Assembly: GCA_030374805.1 (NCBI GenBank)
Contig: JARGSG010000225.1
Location: forward strand, 310,001-374,000
Direction of reading: 5' to 3'
Length of the DNA stretch: 64,000 nucleotides
DNA from: Gracilaria gracilis
Lineage: Eukaryota; Rhodophyta; Florideophyceae; Gracilariales; Gracilariaceae
Position 1 is the first letter of the stretch, and each line of letters opens with the position of its first letter. The position numbers and the translations under genes are program-made. Positions 39,733 to 49,755 of this stretch are shown in pieces. The notes below the pieces were generated by a model, which saw nothing but the letters and a program-made list of their open reading frames with translations, did not search any database and was not told the DNA's origin.

Positions 39733-40866
39733 CTATTTATTTGGGAACAAAACCTTCATTCCCACTTTAACAAAGCTTTCCTCATCAACACCATTCCTTT
39801 TCTGGCTGTGATGCGCCAAAAGCGCATCCACGCAAGCTTCGTTCCATTTAAAACGGCTCTTCGTGGGTGATGTAGGTGTTGGCCATGACCATGTGTCACT
39901 GCCCGACTCGTTGACGTGCGCACGCAACAGGTGCTTCGCCAGCTTGGTCCTGAGCACTGTTTTCGACCGGGTTGCATTCTTGAACCGAACCCGGAGTTCT
40001 CGGGGCTGCTGGTACTTCGTCTGCAACTGGTAAAAGGATTTGATGACGCCAGCCAAGCCAAGTATGCACTTACTTTTATCCATTTGTTCCATGACAACTT
40101 CTTCCACATCGTCTTCGTGTGAAGGGGTGCCTGCGTCCATCAAGGCCCTTTGCAGCTCCGGTATTGCATCCTGGGCAGTGACTGTCTGCTCACCAGAGTA
40201 AGAGCCGGATGCCAGGTATGTGAATCTCTGGTGCAGTTGAGCTATCTGCGCGGAAGGCAAAGAGCGGCCGAGGTGCGGCTCGGTGCGCATCATCTCCGCA
40301 ACCTTGCTGTGCTCCGGTAGCAGCGAGAGCGCGGTCTGCTTCTTGGAGTTCTGCTTCAAAGGGTCGGCGCCAGCGCGCCACAGACGGAAGGCAACTGTCT
40401 CTTCGTTGGACCCGGCCGCGCTGTGAAGCGGCGTATCGTTGTTATCGTCATTGCAGTGAACGTCTGCTCCGTGCGCCAGCAGCTCGTCAACTAATTCAAC
40501 GTTGCCCTTAGAAGCGGCTTCGTGCAATGCGGTGCCAAATTCGGTTGTTTCGTTAGCGTTTGCGCCGCGCGCGAGCAGCGCTTTTACAACATGCGTATGT
40601 GCTCCTGCGGTGGCATAGAGCAAAGGTGTTACGCCTAAATCGTCTGTCGCACACATATCTGCGCCAGCGGCGACCAGCGCTTTGACGACAAGCAAATGGC
40701 CTTTGCGAGCCGCGCAAATGAGTGCGGTGTGCCCATCTTTTCCAGGGCTATCCAATTCGACACCGTATGCGATCAGCGTCTGAACTGTCGGCAAGTCACC
40801 GCGCTTTGCGGCTTTGTGCAGATCGCCGTCGGGCATATCTGCGTGCGGATGATGGAACGAGGTCAT
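39733..40866 (-). CDS. Ankyrin-repeat protein
   Basis: Protein of 377 residues. About five ankyrin repeats fill residues 15-185 (DLHKAAKRGDLPTVQTLIAYG, DGHTALICAARKGHLLVVKALVAAG, GVTPLLYATAGAHTHVVKALLARG, FGTALHEAASKGNVELVDELLAHG, NDTPLHSAAGSNEETVAFRLWRAG), with the TPLH/TALH and GADVN-like signatures. The C-terminal 190 residues are not recognised; they are helical with a conserved end (VDEESFVKVGMKVLFPNK) shared with the decayed neighbour at 38417-39601. Ankyrin arrays mediate protein binding; the partner is unknown. The start is the ATG at 40864-40866, since the only further upstream start in frame is TTG. Confidence 0.88.
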   Translation of the reverse strand: MTSFHHPHADMPDGDLHKAAKRGDLPTVQTLIAYGVELDSPGKDGHTALICAARKGHLLVVKALVAAGADMCATDDLGVTPLLYATAGAHTHVVKALLARGANANETTEFGTALHEAASKGNVELVDELLAHGADVHCNDDNNDTPLHSAAGSNEETVAFRLWRAGADPLKQNSKKQTALSLLPEHSKVAEMMRTEPHLGRSLPSAQIAQLHQRFTYLASGSYSGEQTVTAQDAIPELQRALMDAGTPSHEDDVEEVVMEQMDKSKCILGLAGVIKSFYQLQTKYQQPRELRVRFKNATRSKTVLRTKLAKHLLRAHVNESGSDTWSWPTPTSPTKSRFKWNEACVDALLAHHSQKRNGVDEESFVKVGMKVLFPNK

Positions 40867-40999
40867 TGTTCGCTCTTCCGCACGGCGCAAGCGCTACGTC
40901 CGTACCAAGGCAGTCGCTTTGTAACAGTGGTACGCCGCCGCCGGCGCTACGTATTGCGCGCTGCGTGTCCGTAGGAAAACGGCAGCGTTAGCGTTGTAG

Positions 41000-41140
41000 A
41001 TGAGTGAGAACGAGCCGCGGATCAAGCCCAATCCAACCGTGTCTAAAGACGTAACGCAAGATGCGCTAATTTGGAATACTTTGGTTGCGAAGGATTTGCA
41101 TTTGGCAGAATTACGCCAAGGCAAAAGGCGAGGTCACTGA
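41000..41140 (+). CDS. Short 46-codon ORF divergent from ankyrin gene, uncertain
   Basis: It begins MSENEPRIKPNPTVSKDVTQ and ends DLHLAELRQGKRRGH. The mixed polar composition looks protein-like rather than random, and the ORF starts 133 bp from the ankyrin ATG in the opposite direction, as a divergent small gene would. A second open stretch (MHGQLRLRGVANAVAKLFGE and onward) follows in another frame. No family is recognised. Confidence 0.25.
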   Translation: MSENEPRIKPNPTVSKDVTQDALIWNTLVAKDLHLAELRQGKRRGH

Positions 41141-41932
41141 TGCACGGGCAGCTACGGCTGCGTGGTGTGGCTAACGCCGTGGCGAAACTGTTTGGGGAGG
41201 CTTATCCCGCTCAGCGCCGTTCCCTTGCGCTCTCGGCCGCGGACGTGCTTTCTAATCGGCAATAATGGTGATCACGATCTGGCAGGCACAGGGCAACCGC
41301 GATACATTTGGACACAATGCGCTACACGTGGTATAGTTCGAGAGTACGCGCGATAGATGCACATACCTTCGTAATTATCACACGCATCGCATTCACTTGT
41401 CGCAATATTTGCAAGAGGATACGCGTGCAGGAGGTGAAGAAGAGCCGGGCAACCCGTGGATGCACCCGTTTGGACGGTTGCTCCGGCGGCTGTTATTGCG
41501 GTGCGTACAGAGGTGCAGTGGTACTGGTATATTGCACCGTTGGTAGTGTATGAGGCGCGAACAATCCGCGCAGGACAAAGCGGCATTGTGAGAGGGTAAT
41601 CTGCTGCCGCCAGAGGCGCCAGCGCGCAAGCCGAGCTGGAAAATGGCATTTCCGACGCGGCAGCACGACGGGAGCAGCGGTAATGAAAAGAATCGATTGC
41701 ATGGTTGCGCGCGTGCACAATCGGCGGGCAGTGTCATCTCGACGGCATACGATTGACGCCAATTGAGGGCGGCGTGTTCCAAACAGTGTGTTGCGAGCAC
41801 CGTTTTTTTTTTTTCCGCCGGCGGCCGAGTCTCGACCGGCGCGGCTCTTTTCTCTTTTTTTCTGCGACTCTGCGACGTGGGGGAGCGGTGGAAGCGCGGT
41901 TCGAGCGCGGGGATCCCTCGGGGCTGTGCAAG

Positions 41933-41986
41933 GTGGCGCGGCGAGGGTGTAAGCAGAGTGTGGCGCGGCGAGGGTGTAAGCAGAGT
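41933..41986. repeat. Two exact tandem 27-bp units
   Basis: The 27-bp unit beginning GTGGCGCGGCGAGGGTG and ending AAGCAGAGT is present twice with no mismatch, directly adjacent. Confidence 0.95.
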
Positions 41987-42301
41987 GTGGCGGTAGAAAG
42001 GGTGGGCGGAGCACATTGCTCGTTGTGTTGAGTGTTGGGTTGTGTGAGTAAAGTTTAGTGTTGGGTGGTGCGTGCTGGGCTGGGGGTGGCATGCAATTGG
42101 CAGCAGGCGGTTGGGTATCTACGTCGGCGATTGTTGCGGCAAGGTTTGTTGATGACAGTTAAGAGGAGGAGTGAACGATGAAAGATGGGCATGCATTTAG
42201 GTTTTCTGCCGCTGATGTACGTTTTCAGCACGAGGGACAGGTGCGGTGGACGGGCGTGCAACAAGGCACGGCGAGTTAGATGTTACGGGTTACGTGGTCG
42301 T

Positions 42302-42348
42302 GTATCTATCCACAATCCTCGGTAGGAATCCTACCGTAGGATAGATAC
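42302..42348. repeat. Compound inverted repeat
   Basis: Outer arms GTATCTATCC (42302-42311) and GGATAGATAC (42339-42348) enclose inner arms CGGTAGGA (42320-42327) and TCCTACCG (42329-42336). It could form a two-part stem-loop, and it is followed directly by CAACGTTACC. Confidence 0.8.
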
Positions 42349-43042
42349 CAACGTTACCTCTGTACAAGAAAGGCCGAGGCGCGAGCGCGAGTGGGACAGG
42401 TAAACTTTACAGTATCTACCCGGACAGGCTGGCGGGCAGCCGAGCGCCGTTGATTTGAGCCGTTTTTCAATCTCGATTACAGTGACGTCAAGGCGCGCAC
42501 GCGCCGTGCGCGCTGCTGCTGCCGTGGTGCGCGAGGCGCAGCACCGCATCAATTCAGCTGCGCGCGCGCGTGCGCAGACGCGCTTTCCGCCGTCCGCGCG
42601 CGCGAGCGCGCGTCGCGCTGTTGCGTGGCGGCGCCGTGCGCGCGCCATCTAACTTATCGAGTATCTACGATGGTAGAGTTACAGCAACTCGCTGCCGCGT
42701 TTACACACGCCGCCGCCGTTTGGCGCCCCGTTTGGCGCTCCGTGTGTATCTCTGCTCCGCCGCTCTCCATTCAGCAACGCCCCTCCATTCACATCGCTCT
42801 CGCCATGTTGCATGTCGCACGGTTGCCTTGTATGCGCGTCGACACCACGCGCCCTACTTAAGCGCGCCGCTTGCGCTTACCATCGGTCGCACCTATGCTT
42901 CGCTACCGCCAGCCGCTTTGCCCGTCCCTCGTGCGTGCCGCACAGCCGCCGCTAACTCTTACTCTTCGCTTTCACCTTCACCACTCAACGCGCTTGTTTG
43001 GTTCGCTTCCCCCTCCCCGTTTCCGTCCGAGTCTTCCTCGTC

Positions 43043-46000
43043 ATGCGAGCGCCTTTTCGACCGGTGCCCGCGCTTTTCGCGCTCGCGTTCACCCTGCTCT
43101 CCCTGGCTTGCGCTCAGCAGCTCGTGCTTTCCGTTGATGCTGGCGGTGGAAACGACCGCCCCGATAACGTTGTGGGCTTTTCCAGGACGTTTGCAAACTT
43201 CATTTCGATTGCCGGGACTGACCAAGACGCCCTGTACTCCAAGCATCGTTACGGCAACGATTTCAGCTACGTCTTCTCGCTTCCAACCAACGTTGCCTAT
43301 GACATCAAGTTTTACATTACCGAGTCCTACAACGGGAACTGCAAGGTCGGCAATCGCGTCTACTCCATCTATGCCTATGACGATGTTGCTGGTGTCGCTT
43401 CTGGCAAGAGTCTCGAAAACCTGGACGTCTTCTCCATGGTGGGATGCAAGGTCGCCTATCAGTATGAAATGACCGGTGTAACGCTTACCACTGGCAAGCT
43501 TCGCATCCAGTTTGTCTCAATCGTTGAAAACGCTATGGTCAGTGGCTTCGATATCTCAACCAACGATGCTACATTCAGCGCGTCCCCCTCTCCTTCCACC
43601 CAGGTTTTCACATCTACTGACATGGTTGACATCAACTGCGGTAGCGATCCCGACGATCAGAACCTTCCAAACACAAAGACCATCAGCGCACAAGCCTCCG
43701 CTCCCGTCACCGGTACTGCCAACATCCCGGAAATTAACTTTAGGAAGGAACGCGTTGGGCCTGACTTTACCTACAAGTTCTTTCTGTCTGCTGGAACCTA
43801 CGACATCACGCTTGGGTTTGCAGAATTGTACAACAAGTTCTGCGCACCAAACTGGCGTGTGTTCAACGTTTTTGTCAATGGAGTCAAGTTTCTGGACAAG
43901 TACGATGCTTTTGTACAATCGGGTGGATGCTATACGGGAATTGAGGAGAAACTGCTTGGTCAAGTTGTGGATGGCTCTGGTCCGCTCACCATTCGCTTCG
44001 ACTCTGTAACTCGCCCTGCTGCTGTCGCTTACATTGGGATTGTGCCTGCTGGATCGGGCGGACCACTTCCGTCTACCTCTGCTATGCCGTCGTCTCTGCC
44101 TTCAGCTGAACCTTCGGCTGTTCCTTCCACTGTTCCTTCCACTGTACCTTCCACTGTACCTTCCACTGTACCTTCCGCTGTACCTTCAGCTGATCCTTCA
44201 GCTGATCCTTCGCCGTCGAGTGATCCACCTGCCTCCCCGTCTCCAAATACCGGTACTACCGACTCCGTAACAGTCAATGCTGGTGCGTCAGGAGATATCA
44301 ACGTTGCCGGCACCTCCAAGTATTCCTCGGGAGCTACGTTCACTGGTACATCGGACATTGGTGCCAACATATTCAAGACTGGTCGCTCAGGCACTGACTT
44401 CACGTACTCATTTAACCTTGCTCCGGGTGCCTATGACATCATCATTGGCTTTGCAGAGTATACGAATGCCTTCTGTACCGAACCCGGCCAGCGTGTCTTC
44501 AATGTGTTTATCAACGATGAGATCCAAGTGGAAAGTATTGACCTTTCGTCCAGTGGTTGCTTCACCGGAGTGCAGGAGGTTATCAGCTCTTCCGTTGGCG
44601 TCGTCGATACTCAGCCCATCACAATCCGCTTTGAAGCTATCATTGGCGAAGCTATTGTCAGCTACATCAAGATATCTCCTGCGGCCGACGTGTGTGTACC
44701 TGCATCTAACAGCGGTGGCTTGGCGCCAGGTGAGGACCATGCCGCGCATGCTGTCCCTGGTTCATACCCGCCACAGTTCAATGCGAATTCCCCCAAGTCA
44801 TATGTTGATAGTAACGGAGATGGATTTGCTGCTGTGTTTATCGATGGATCCGGCTCTCACTCTCATTTCTTCGATGCTGCCAATAACATCATTGGGGTTA
44901 TCACTGAATACAAATGGAGTCTCGTGGAAACGGGGGAAGTCATCTCCACGAAGCAAGGTTTCTGGTACAGTTTCCCGCTAGGAACCACCCGTCTGAAGCT
45001 TTCAGTGATTGACAACTCTTGTACAACCGACGAGGCAGAAACAACTGTAACCGTGACTGGAGCGATGCAACCTGGACAGTATTGCTATTACTATTCAGGC
45101 CTTGCGGAGCCGTTGATGGGTGGAGAACCTGTTGCGCAAGCACCGTATCCGAAGTTCGCCGCAGTATCTACTACTTTGAACTTGGGCTTCCCAGGCTTTT
45201 CGTTTGATGACACTCTCTTTGTCGCTCGTTGCTTCTTTTTCCTAGAAGTGGATGATGACTCTGAAGTTACCACTGTTGGTGCATCGACTGGTGGTACGGG
45301 TGATGTACGCATCTTCAAGGGCACAGATCTTTTGGTGGACACGAAGGCTGCTGACTCTATGGATACATCTCTGTCCGTTGGTCTTACTTCTTTCGAAGTT
45401 ATCTACGAACGCACGACTACCACCGGAACTCCACAATTGCAGTTCAAGGTAAACAATACGATTCCTGCTCCCGGGAAAATGTTCCACGATCGAACCACTG
45501 TTGTCCCCATCCTTGCAGCCTTGACTCCTTCTGAAGGTCCGGACTCTGGTGGAACAAGTGTGAAGGTTACGGGGTATGGTCTGTATCAGCCATTGACAGT
45601 TGTGTTCGGTGGTACGATGGTTTCGCCAACGAGTGGAAATCCATCCCAGTTCTTCGTCTCATCTCCACCTGGAAGTGGCACGGCCACGATTACTGCGACG
45701 ACATCTGCAGATCTCGCAAGTAACTCGCTCATCTTTTCCTACGGTAGCTCATGCGACTCTGTTAGCTTTACGGAAACCGCAATCAAGAAGCCAAATGGGG
45801 CTGATGTGAACTACTTGAGTTTGCCAACTTGTTCAACAATAGGTGGTGATGGGAAGATCTACATGGGGACTCTTGGTGCTTCTGTACAGGTACTCGGCTA
45901 TGATCCTGAAACTCTCACAGTCACGTCCCATTGCTACTCGAAGAACCTTGTGGACAATAACTTCAAGAAGAACGGAGTTCCTTCGCAACGTGACGCTCTT

Positions 46001-47344
46001 GGGATTGCTCTTGACCCCAGGGACACATCATTAAGCCCGTATATTTCAACCTCCACATTGTACTGGTACGACAGGAACAGAGTTGATTCTTCCAATAAGG
46101 CTGCCTGGAGAAATGGAGCTATTGATCGTCTTAAGCCAGGAACGGACGCAACCGATTCGAAAGTCTGTTTGGTTTATGATAAGCGCATTGTCAGTGGTCT
46201 TCCCATTTCAAATCATGATCATGGCGCAAATGCCATGGTCTTCGATCAGAACGGCGATCTCATGATTGCCATTGGAGGCTTCACGAACATGGGTCTCCCT
46301 GCTTACAAGCTTGGGAACTACTGGGAAACCACGCTCTCTGCAGCCATTCTTAAGGTTCAACTGAGCAAGAATGGGTTTGACGGTGATATCAAATACTCCA
46401 ATGAAGATACCCCTCGTCTTTCTGCGAAGATTTCTGGTGATGTGGTGGTGCACGTAACTGGAACTCGGAATGTTTTCGGTATGTGCCTCACCTCTACGGG
46501 TGAAATGTACGCGGCTGATCAAGGACCAAATTGCAACTTCGGTAACTCAGCCACAGACTGTAGCGATTACGACGAAGCCGCAGCCGCAGCGTACGATCCG
46601 TTTGCGGAAGTGGACTGGCCTGGCATGACTGCTCATGGATTCCAAAATTGCCCATACTCTATCACTCGCCCCGATAAGATTCTTCATATTACACCAGGTT
46701 CTTACTATGGACATCCGAACTTGGCTAGAGGTGGTGATGAATGTTCTTGGATCGATCCGTTTGATGACAAGACGAATGATAACAAAGCACCCCCGAGTAG
46801 TTACAAGGAAGAAATGGTTACCATCAAGAGTCCGGTCACTGGAATTGAAGAGTATCGCAGTAATCACTTCTGCGGGAAACTCCGCAACGAATTGATTCTA
46901 TCGACGCACAATGGGGGCAAGACGTATCGCATGGGCGTTTCCGGAGCTTCCAAGACTAGTGGACCAGACCAGATTTCTAGCACAGGTGGTATTTCATTCG
47001 TTGAGGATGCGCATGGTAATCTTATATTCCCTCGACTTACCGCGCAGAAGGTTTTCGTTATGAAGCCGAAGCTTGGGCCAAAGTCCAGTCTGTACGTCTC
47101 CAACGCGATGCCATGGCGTCATGGCAAAGCTGGAGGAACAAAGGTTGTTATTGGGGGCAAAAACTTTGGTGCTTCTCCTACGGTATCTATCGGTGGCGCT
47201 CCGTGCGCGGTTACTGCGTCATCCGCCACCCAAATAACATGCACTGTCCCAGCATCGTCTTCCGCAGGCCTGAAGGATTTGGTTGTAGATGCCGATGGAG
47301 TGTCGGTCACGCTTCCCGATGCCGTAATGTACATGACTGTTTAG
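43043..47344 (+). CDS. Large secreted protein: three malectin domains, PKD, PA14-like, IPT, sugar-dehydrogenase-type propeller, IPT
   Basis: Protein of 1433 residues with a signal peptide (MRAPFRPVPALFALAFTLLS, cleavage near ACA/QQ). Domains by eye: malectin-like 1 (about 27-165), malectin-like 2 (195-332), a Pro/Ser linker of repeated PSTVPSTV units (about 335-407), malectin-like 3 (407-549), PKD (570-672), PA14-like (675-812), IPT (820-905), glucose/sorbosone dehydrogenase-type propeller (915-1330; GDGKIYMG, HVTGTRNVFGMCLTSTGEMY, DKILHITPGSYYGHPN) and a C-terminal IPT (1355-1433). From malectin 3 onward it matches the 29696-32851 protein domain for domain. The propeller's usual HRN triad is TRN here (GTRN against GHRN), which may alter catalysis. 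Probable extracellular role in binding or modifying the alga's own polysaccharide. The ATG at 43043 is the first in frame; upstream start is TTG only. Confidence 0.9.
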   Translation: MRAPFRPVPALFALAFTLLSLACAQQLVLSVDAGGGNDRPDNVVGFSRTFANFISIAGTDQDALYSKHRYGNDFSYVFSLPTNVAYDIKFYITESYNGNCKVGNRVYSIYAYDDVAGVASGKSLENLDVFSMVGCKVAYQYEMTGVTLTTGKLRIQFVSIVENAMVSGFDISTNDATFSASPSPSTQVFTSTDMVDINCGSDPDDQNLPNTKTISAQASAPVTGTANIPEINFRKERVGPDFTYKFFLSAGTYDITLGFAELYNKFCAPNWRVFNVFVNGVKFLDKYDAFVQSGGCYTGIEEKLLGQVVDGSGPLTIRFDSVTRPAAVAYIGIVPAGSGGPLPSTSAMPSSLPSAEPSAVPSTVPSTVPSTVPSTVPSAVPSADPSADPSPSSDPPASPSPNTGTTDSVTVNAGASGDINVAGTSKYSSGATFTGTSDIGANIFKTGRSGTDFTYSFNLAPGAYDIIIGFAEYTNAFCTEPGQRVFNVFINDEIQVESIDLSSSGCFTGVQEVISSSVGVVDTQPITIRFEAIIGEAIVSYIKISPAADVCVPASNSGGLAPGEDHAAHAVPGSYPPQFNANSPKSYVDSNGDGFAAVFIDGSGSHSHFFDAANNIIGVITEYKWSLVETGEVISTKQGFWYSFPLGTTRLKLSVIDNSCTTDEAETTVTVTGAMQPGQYCYYYSGLAEPLMGGEPVAQAPYPKFAAVSTTLNLGFPGFSFDDTLFVARCFFFLEVDDDSEVTTVGASTGGTGDVRIFKGTDLLVDTKAADSMDTSLSVGLTSFEVIYERTTTTGTPQLQFKVNNTIPAPGKMFHDRTTVVPILAALTPSEGPDSGGTSVKVTGYGLYQPLTVVFGGTMVSPTSGNPSQFFVSSPPGSGTATITATTSADLASNSLIFSYGSSCDSVSFTETAIKKPNGADVNYLSLPTCSTIGGDGKIYMGTLGASVQVLGYDPETLTVTSHCYSKNLVDNNFKKNGVPSQRDALGIALDPRDTSLSPYISTSTLYWYDRNRVDSSNKAAWRNGAIDRLKPGTDATDSKVCLVYDKRIVSGLPISNHDHGANAMVFDQNGDLMIAIGGFTNMGLPAYKLGNYWETTLSAAILKVQLSKNGFDGDIKYSNEDTPRLSAKISGDVVVHVTGTRNVFGMCLTSTGEMYAADQGPNCNFGNSATDCSDYDEAAAAAYDPFAEVDWPGMTAHGFQNCPYSITRPDKILHITPGSYYGHPNLARGGDECSWIDPFDDKTNDNKAPPSSYKEEMVTIKSPVTGIEEYRSNHFCGKLRNELILSTHNGGKTYRMGVSGASKTSGPDQISSTGGISFVEDAHGNLIFPRLTAQKVFVMKPKLGPKSSLYVSNAMPWRHGKAGGTKVVIGGKNFGASPTVSIGGAPCAVTASSATQITCTVPASSSAGLKDLVVDADGVSVTLPDAVMYMTV

Positions 47345-47724
47345 TTGCTGTTAGCGCTTGGGTAGATGGCCTTCCTTAGTAACTCGTAGAGATATTGTAT
47401 ATTTTAACCGACTACTTACTGATAAAAGGGTAGTACAGGTACATATTCATTGAGTATGCTGAACGCTTAGTGAACAGGGTTTGCACTGAACATGCTATTT
47501 CGATTGAAATCGCCATTGGTCGCTCGCGTACAACACGGTTATCTACCAGTTTGTATGATCACTCGATTAACATTGGCAGTTGTGGTAGAGACTGGAGATT
47601 TCGAAGCGAATCCAATGTTTCTTCACGCCTTGTTCTTCGAGGTGGACATGAGCGTGGATGATCATATCGTATCGTATCCATCACCCTTATTTTCAAAGGC
47701 AGGCACTGCTCTCTCTCCTTCTCT

Positions 47725-47768
<44 letters not shown>

Positions 47769-48468
47769 ACACGGAGGTTTGCTAAGCACCCCCCACGACC
47801 TACACCACACTTCCCTCTTTATCGTAGCCACCAACTACAAGTCCATAGCCGTGCTATCCGTACTGGTCCTATACATAGTTGGAGGAAAGCATTAGCTTCA
47901 TAAGATGTTTTCTTCTTCTTCTTCTTCTTCTTCTTCTTTACTGTGGTCAGCCGCCCCTGATTCCAAGGCGGCCGAAGAACTATCTGTTGATGTTTGTATC
48001 TAAAGGTAGTTCTCTCTCTTAAAGAAGGCCAAAAACCGTAACGGCCACTGCTTGATCATATCAACTAACGATTTGTCTTTCCGTTCCTCAAGCGCCGGTA
48101 GTTCGTCACGCCGGGCTTTGCTTGTTAGTGAAGATGTTTTCAAGCGCAGAATCGTTTCGTACTAACCCCTGTGTCCTCGTACAGGTATCTAGTACGACCG
48201 GATTGTTCAAGGCTTCTGTGGTTGCAACGGTGAAGTCGAAGATTGATTTGCGCCACCCTTGCAGGACAAGGCCAGAACAGCAGTTACAAAAGGTCTTCGA
48301 TTTCCATGTTTCGAAATCTTTCATCGCCGAGTTCCATACGCAGTCACCCCAAATCTTTCAGCATCATGCTTTTCCATCTCGAGAATCCCACTGCCACTCA
48401 TGCCAACATATGAAGGTATTGCTCACGGTTTCTACGAGTCGCAAGCTACGACTAGGTTGATTTCGGTA
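47345..48468. other. Intergenic region with simple repeats
   Basis: It contains a CT dinucleotide repeat (about 47722-47764) and a CTT trinucleotide repeat (about 47910-47938). No gene seen. The genes on both sides converge on this spacer. Confidence 0.5.
47722..47764. repeat. CT/GA dinucleotide microsatellite
   Basis: About 20 CT units in the convergent spacer after the large secreted protein gene, preceded by CTCTCTCCTTCTC-type imperfect repeats. Confidence 0.95.
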
Positions 48469-49755
48469 TCACGCACAAGCCCGGAAGGGCTTACCGAAGA
48501 ACTTTCTGATAGAGCCGAAGTACGTACGCCACCTGCGAATACCCTTGGTACCAGCGCCTACACCTCGTGAATCTCTGCATGCATGATTGTTTCTCGAAAC
48601 TGGAGAGCTTTTTACCTCTGCCTCTGGGTTGATCTTATCGCTGGTCACCTGAAGAGCTGTGAGAGACGGCAGCTGCGCGTCATTGTTTTCATCGCGAACA
48701 TCCTCTTCTATGGTCTGTTCTTCCTCAGCAAATGTTCCATTGCAACGCACCACTTCGGACATTGCATTGGGTTCTTGTTTCGGTTCGTCGTTTTTCTTAT
48801 TCTTTGCAGTGCCTGGGTGTGGGTCAATCGTTGCTTCTTCTTCCGAATAGGTAAGATATCTCGCTGGCGGTGACCATTCAAATTCTCCATCATTTTGCAT
48901 TCCAGCGGAAGTCAAAGAGACATTGAGGAGAGATCTCAAGTATTCGTAATCCGGTTTTTCTCGCACATCTAGTGACTTTACGTATTCAAAGTACATTTTC
49001 ATTTCCGGTGGAAAGTCTTTCCAAAGATAGTCGTAATAGATATCTCGAACTGCTGCGTTTTGCTTTCCGTCTGGTGGAAATGGAATGCCTTGCCACGGAA
49101 GTGAACCGTACTTGAGAAATATGAGCGTGTAGCCCAGCGATTCTAGATCATCACATCTTCCTTGTTCTTTACTCTCCAACGCTCGTTTGGAAGCAAACTC
49201 AATGGTTCCATACACACAAGCAGCATTTGATTCTGGCTGTGCATGAAATGGCATGTACTTCGCGATTCCGAAGTCACAAAGAAACAGTGATGAGCAGTCT
49301 GTAGGGGACAGACCAGTGAGAATATTGTCCGGCTTCACATCTCTATGGACAAAGCCTCTTGCGTGGATATCCTCGAGAATGCGCAGCATTTGAATCCCTA
49401 CCATTAATACTGACTTCAGCGACAAAGTTCCCCCGTTTTCGACCATTCTGTCGTAAAGAGATCGTTCCAAGTATTCCATGACGAGAACGTAGTACTCAAC
49501 GCCGTCTTGCCGATGAGTGCCATGATGAAAGATCTTCGGAAGGCCCAAGACTGGTGAATCGACGAAGCTATGGCCAAGGGCAAGGTATACTGTTATTTCG
49601 CACTTCACGGAACAGCGTTCTTTGTTTGCTTCCTCCGCCTTCAAAACGTATATTCTGTGGTTTGAATCGCATGCAAGATATATTGTCCCATGGCCGCCTT
49701 GTCCGAGTTTTTGAACAATCGTAAAGCGATCAGCGACGACAACGCCAACATCCAT
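48469..49755 (-). CDS. Casein kinase 1-like protein kinase
   Basis: Protein of 428 residues. Kinase domain, about residues 8-290: glycine loop KLGQGGHGTIYLA, ATP lysine in YVLKAEE, catalytic HRDVKPDN, DFG in LCDFGIAKY, and the CK1-specific GTIEFAS in place of APE, followed by DDLESLGYTLIFLKYGSLPWQG. That last segment is diagnostic of the CK1 group. The C-terminal 140 residues are acidic and then basic (ending RTYFGSIRKFFGKPF), probably a regulatory or localisation tail. It should phosphorylate Ser/Thr in acidic or pre-phosphorylated contexts; substrates are unknown. The start is the ATG at 49755, which leaves the glycine loop near residue 20, as usual for CK1; the frame upstream starts only with GTG. 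Confidence 0.93.
   Translation of the reverse strand: MDVGVVVADRFTIVQKLGQGGHGTIYLACDSNHRIYVLKAEEANKERCSVKCEITVYLALGHSFVDSPVLGLPKIFHHGTHRQDGVEYYVLVMEYLERSLYDRMVENGGTLSLKSVLMVGIQMLRILEDIHARGFVHRDVKPDNILTGLSPTDCSSLFLCDFGIAKYMPFHAQPESNAACVYGTIEFASKRALESKEQGRCDDLESLGYTLIFLKYGSLPWQGIPFPPDGKQNAAVRDIYYDYLWKDFPPEMKMYFEYVKSLDVREKPDYEYLRSLLNVSLTSAGMQNDGEFEWSPPARYLTYSEEEATIDPHPGTAKNKKNDEPKQEPNAMSEVVRCNGTFAEEEQTIEEDVRDENNDAQLPSLTALQVTSDKINPEAEVKSSPVSRNNHACRDSRGVGAGTKGIRRWRTYFGSIRKFFGKPFRACA

Larger units (their letters stand above)
41141..43042. other. Intergenic region with repeats, upstream of large secreted protein
   Basis: No gene is supported. Contents are a T-run at 41804-41814, two exact 27-bp units at 41933-41986, a compound hairpin at 42302-42348, clustered GTAAC/GTTAC and TATCTAC motifs at 42270-42680, and CCTACTTAAGCG near 42852 as a possible core promoter element of the malectin-propeller gene. 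Confidence 0.45.

Noticed and set aside
43043-47344. A Golgi/ER malectin or receptor-kinase interpretation of the malectin-propeller proteins
   Set aside because: No transmembrane helix or kinase domain is present; the signal peptide plus extracellular-type domains point to secretion.
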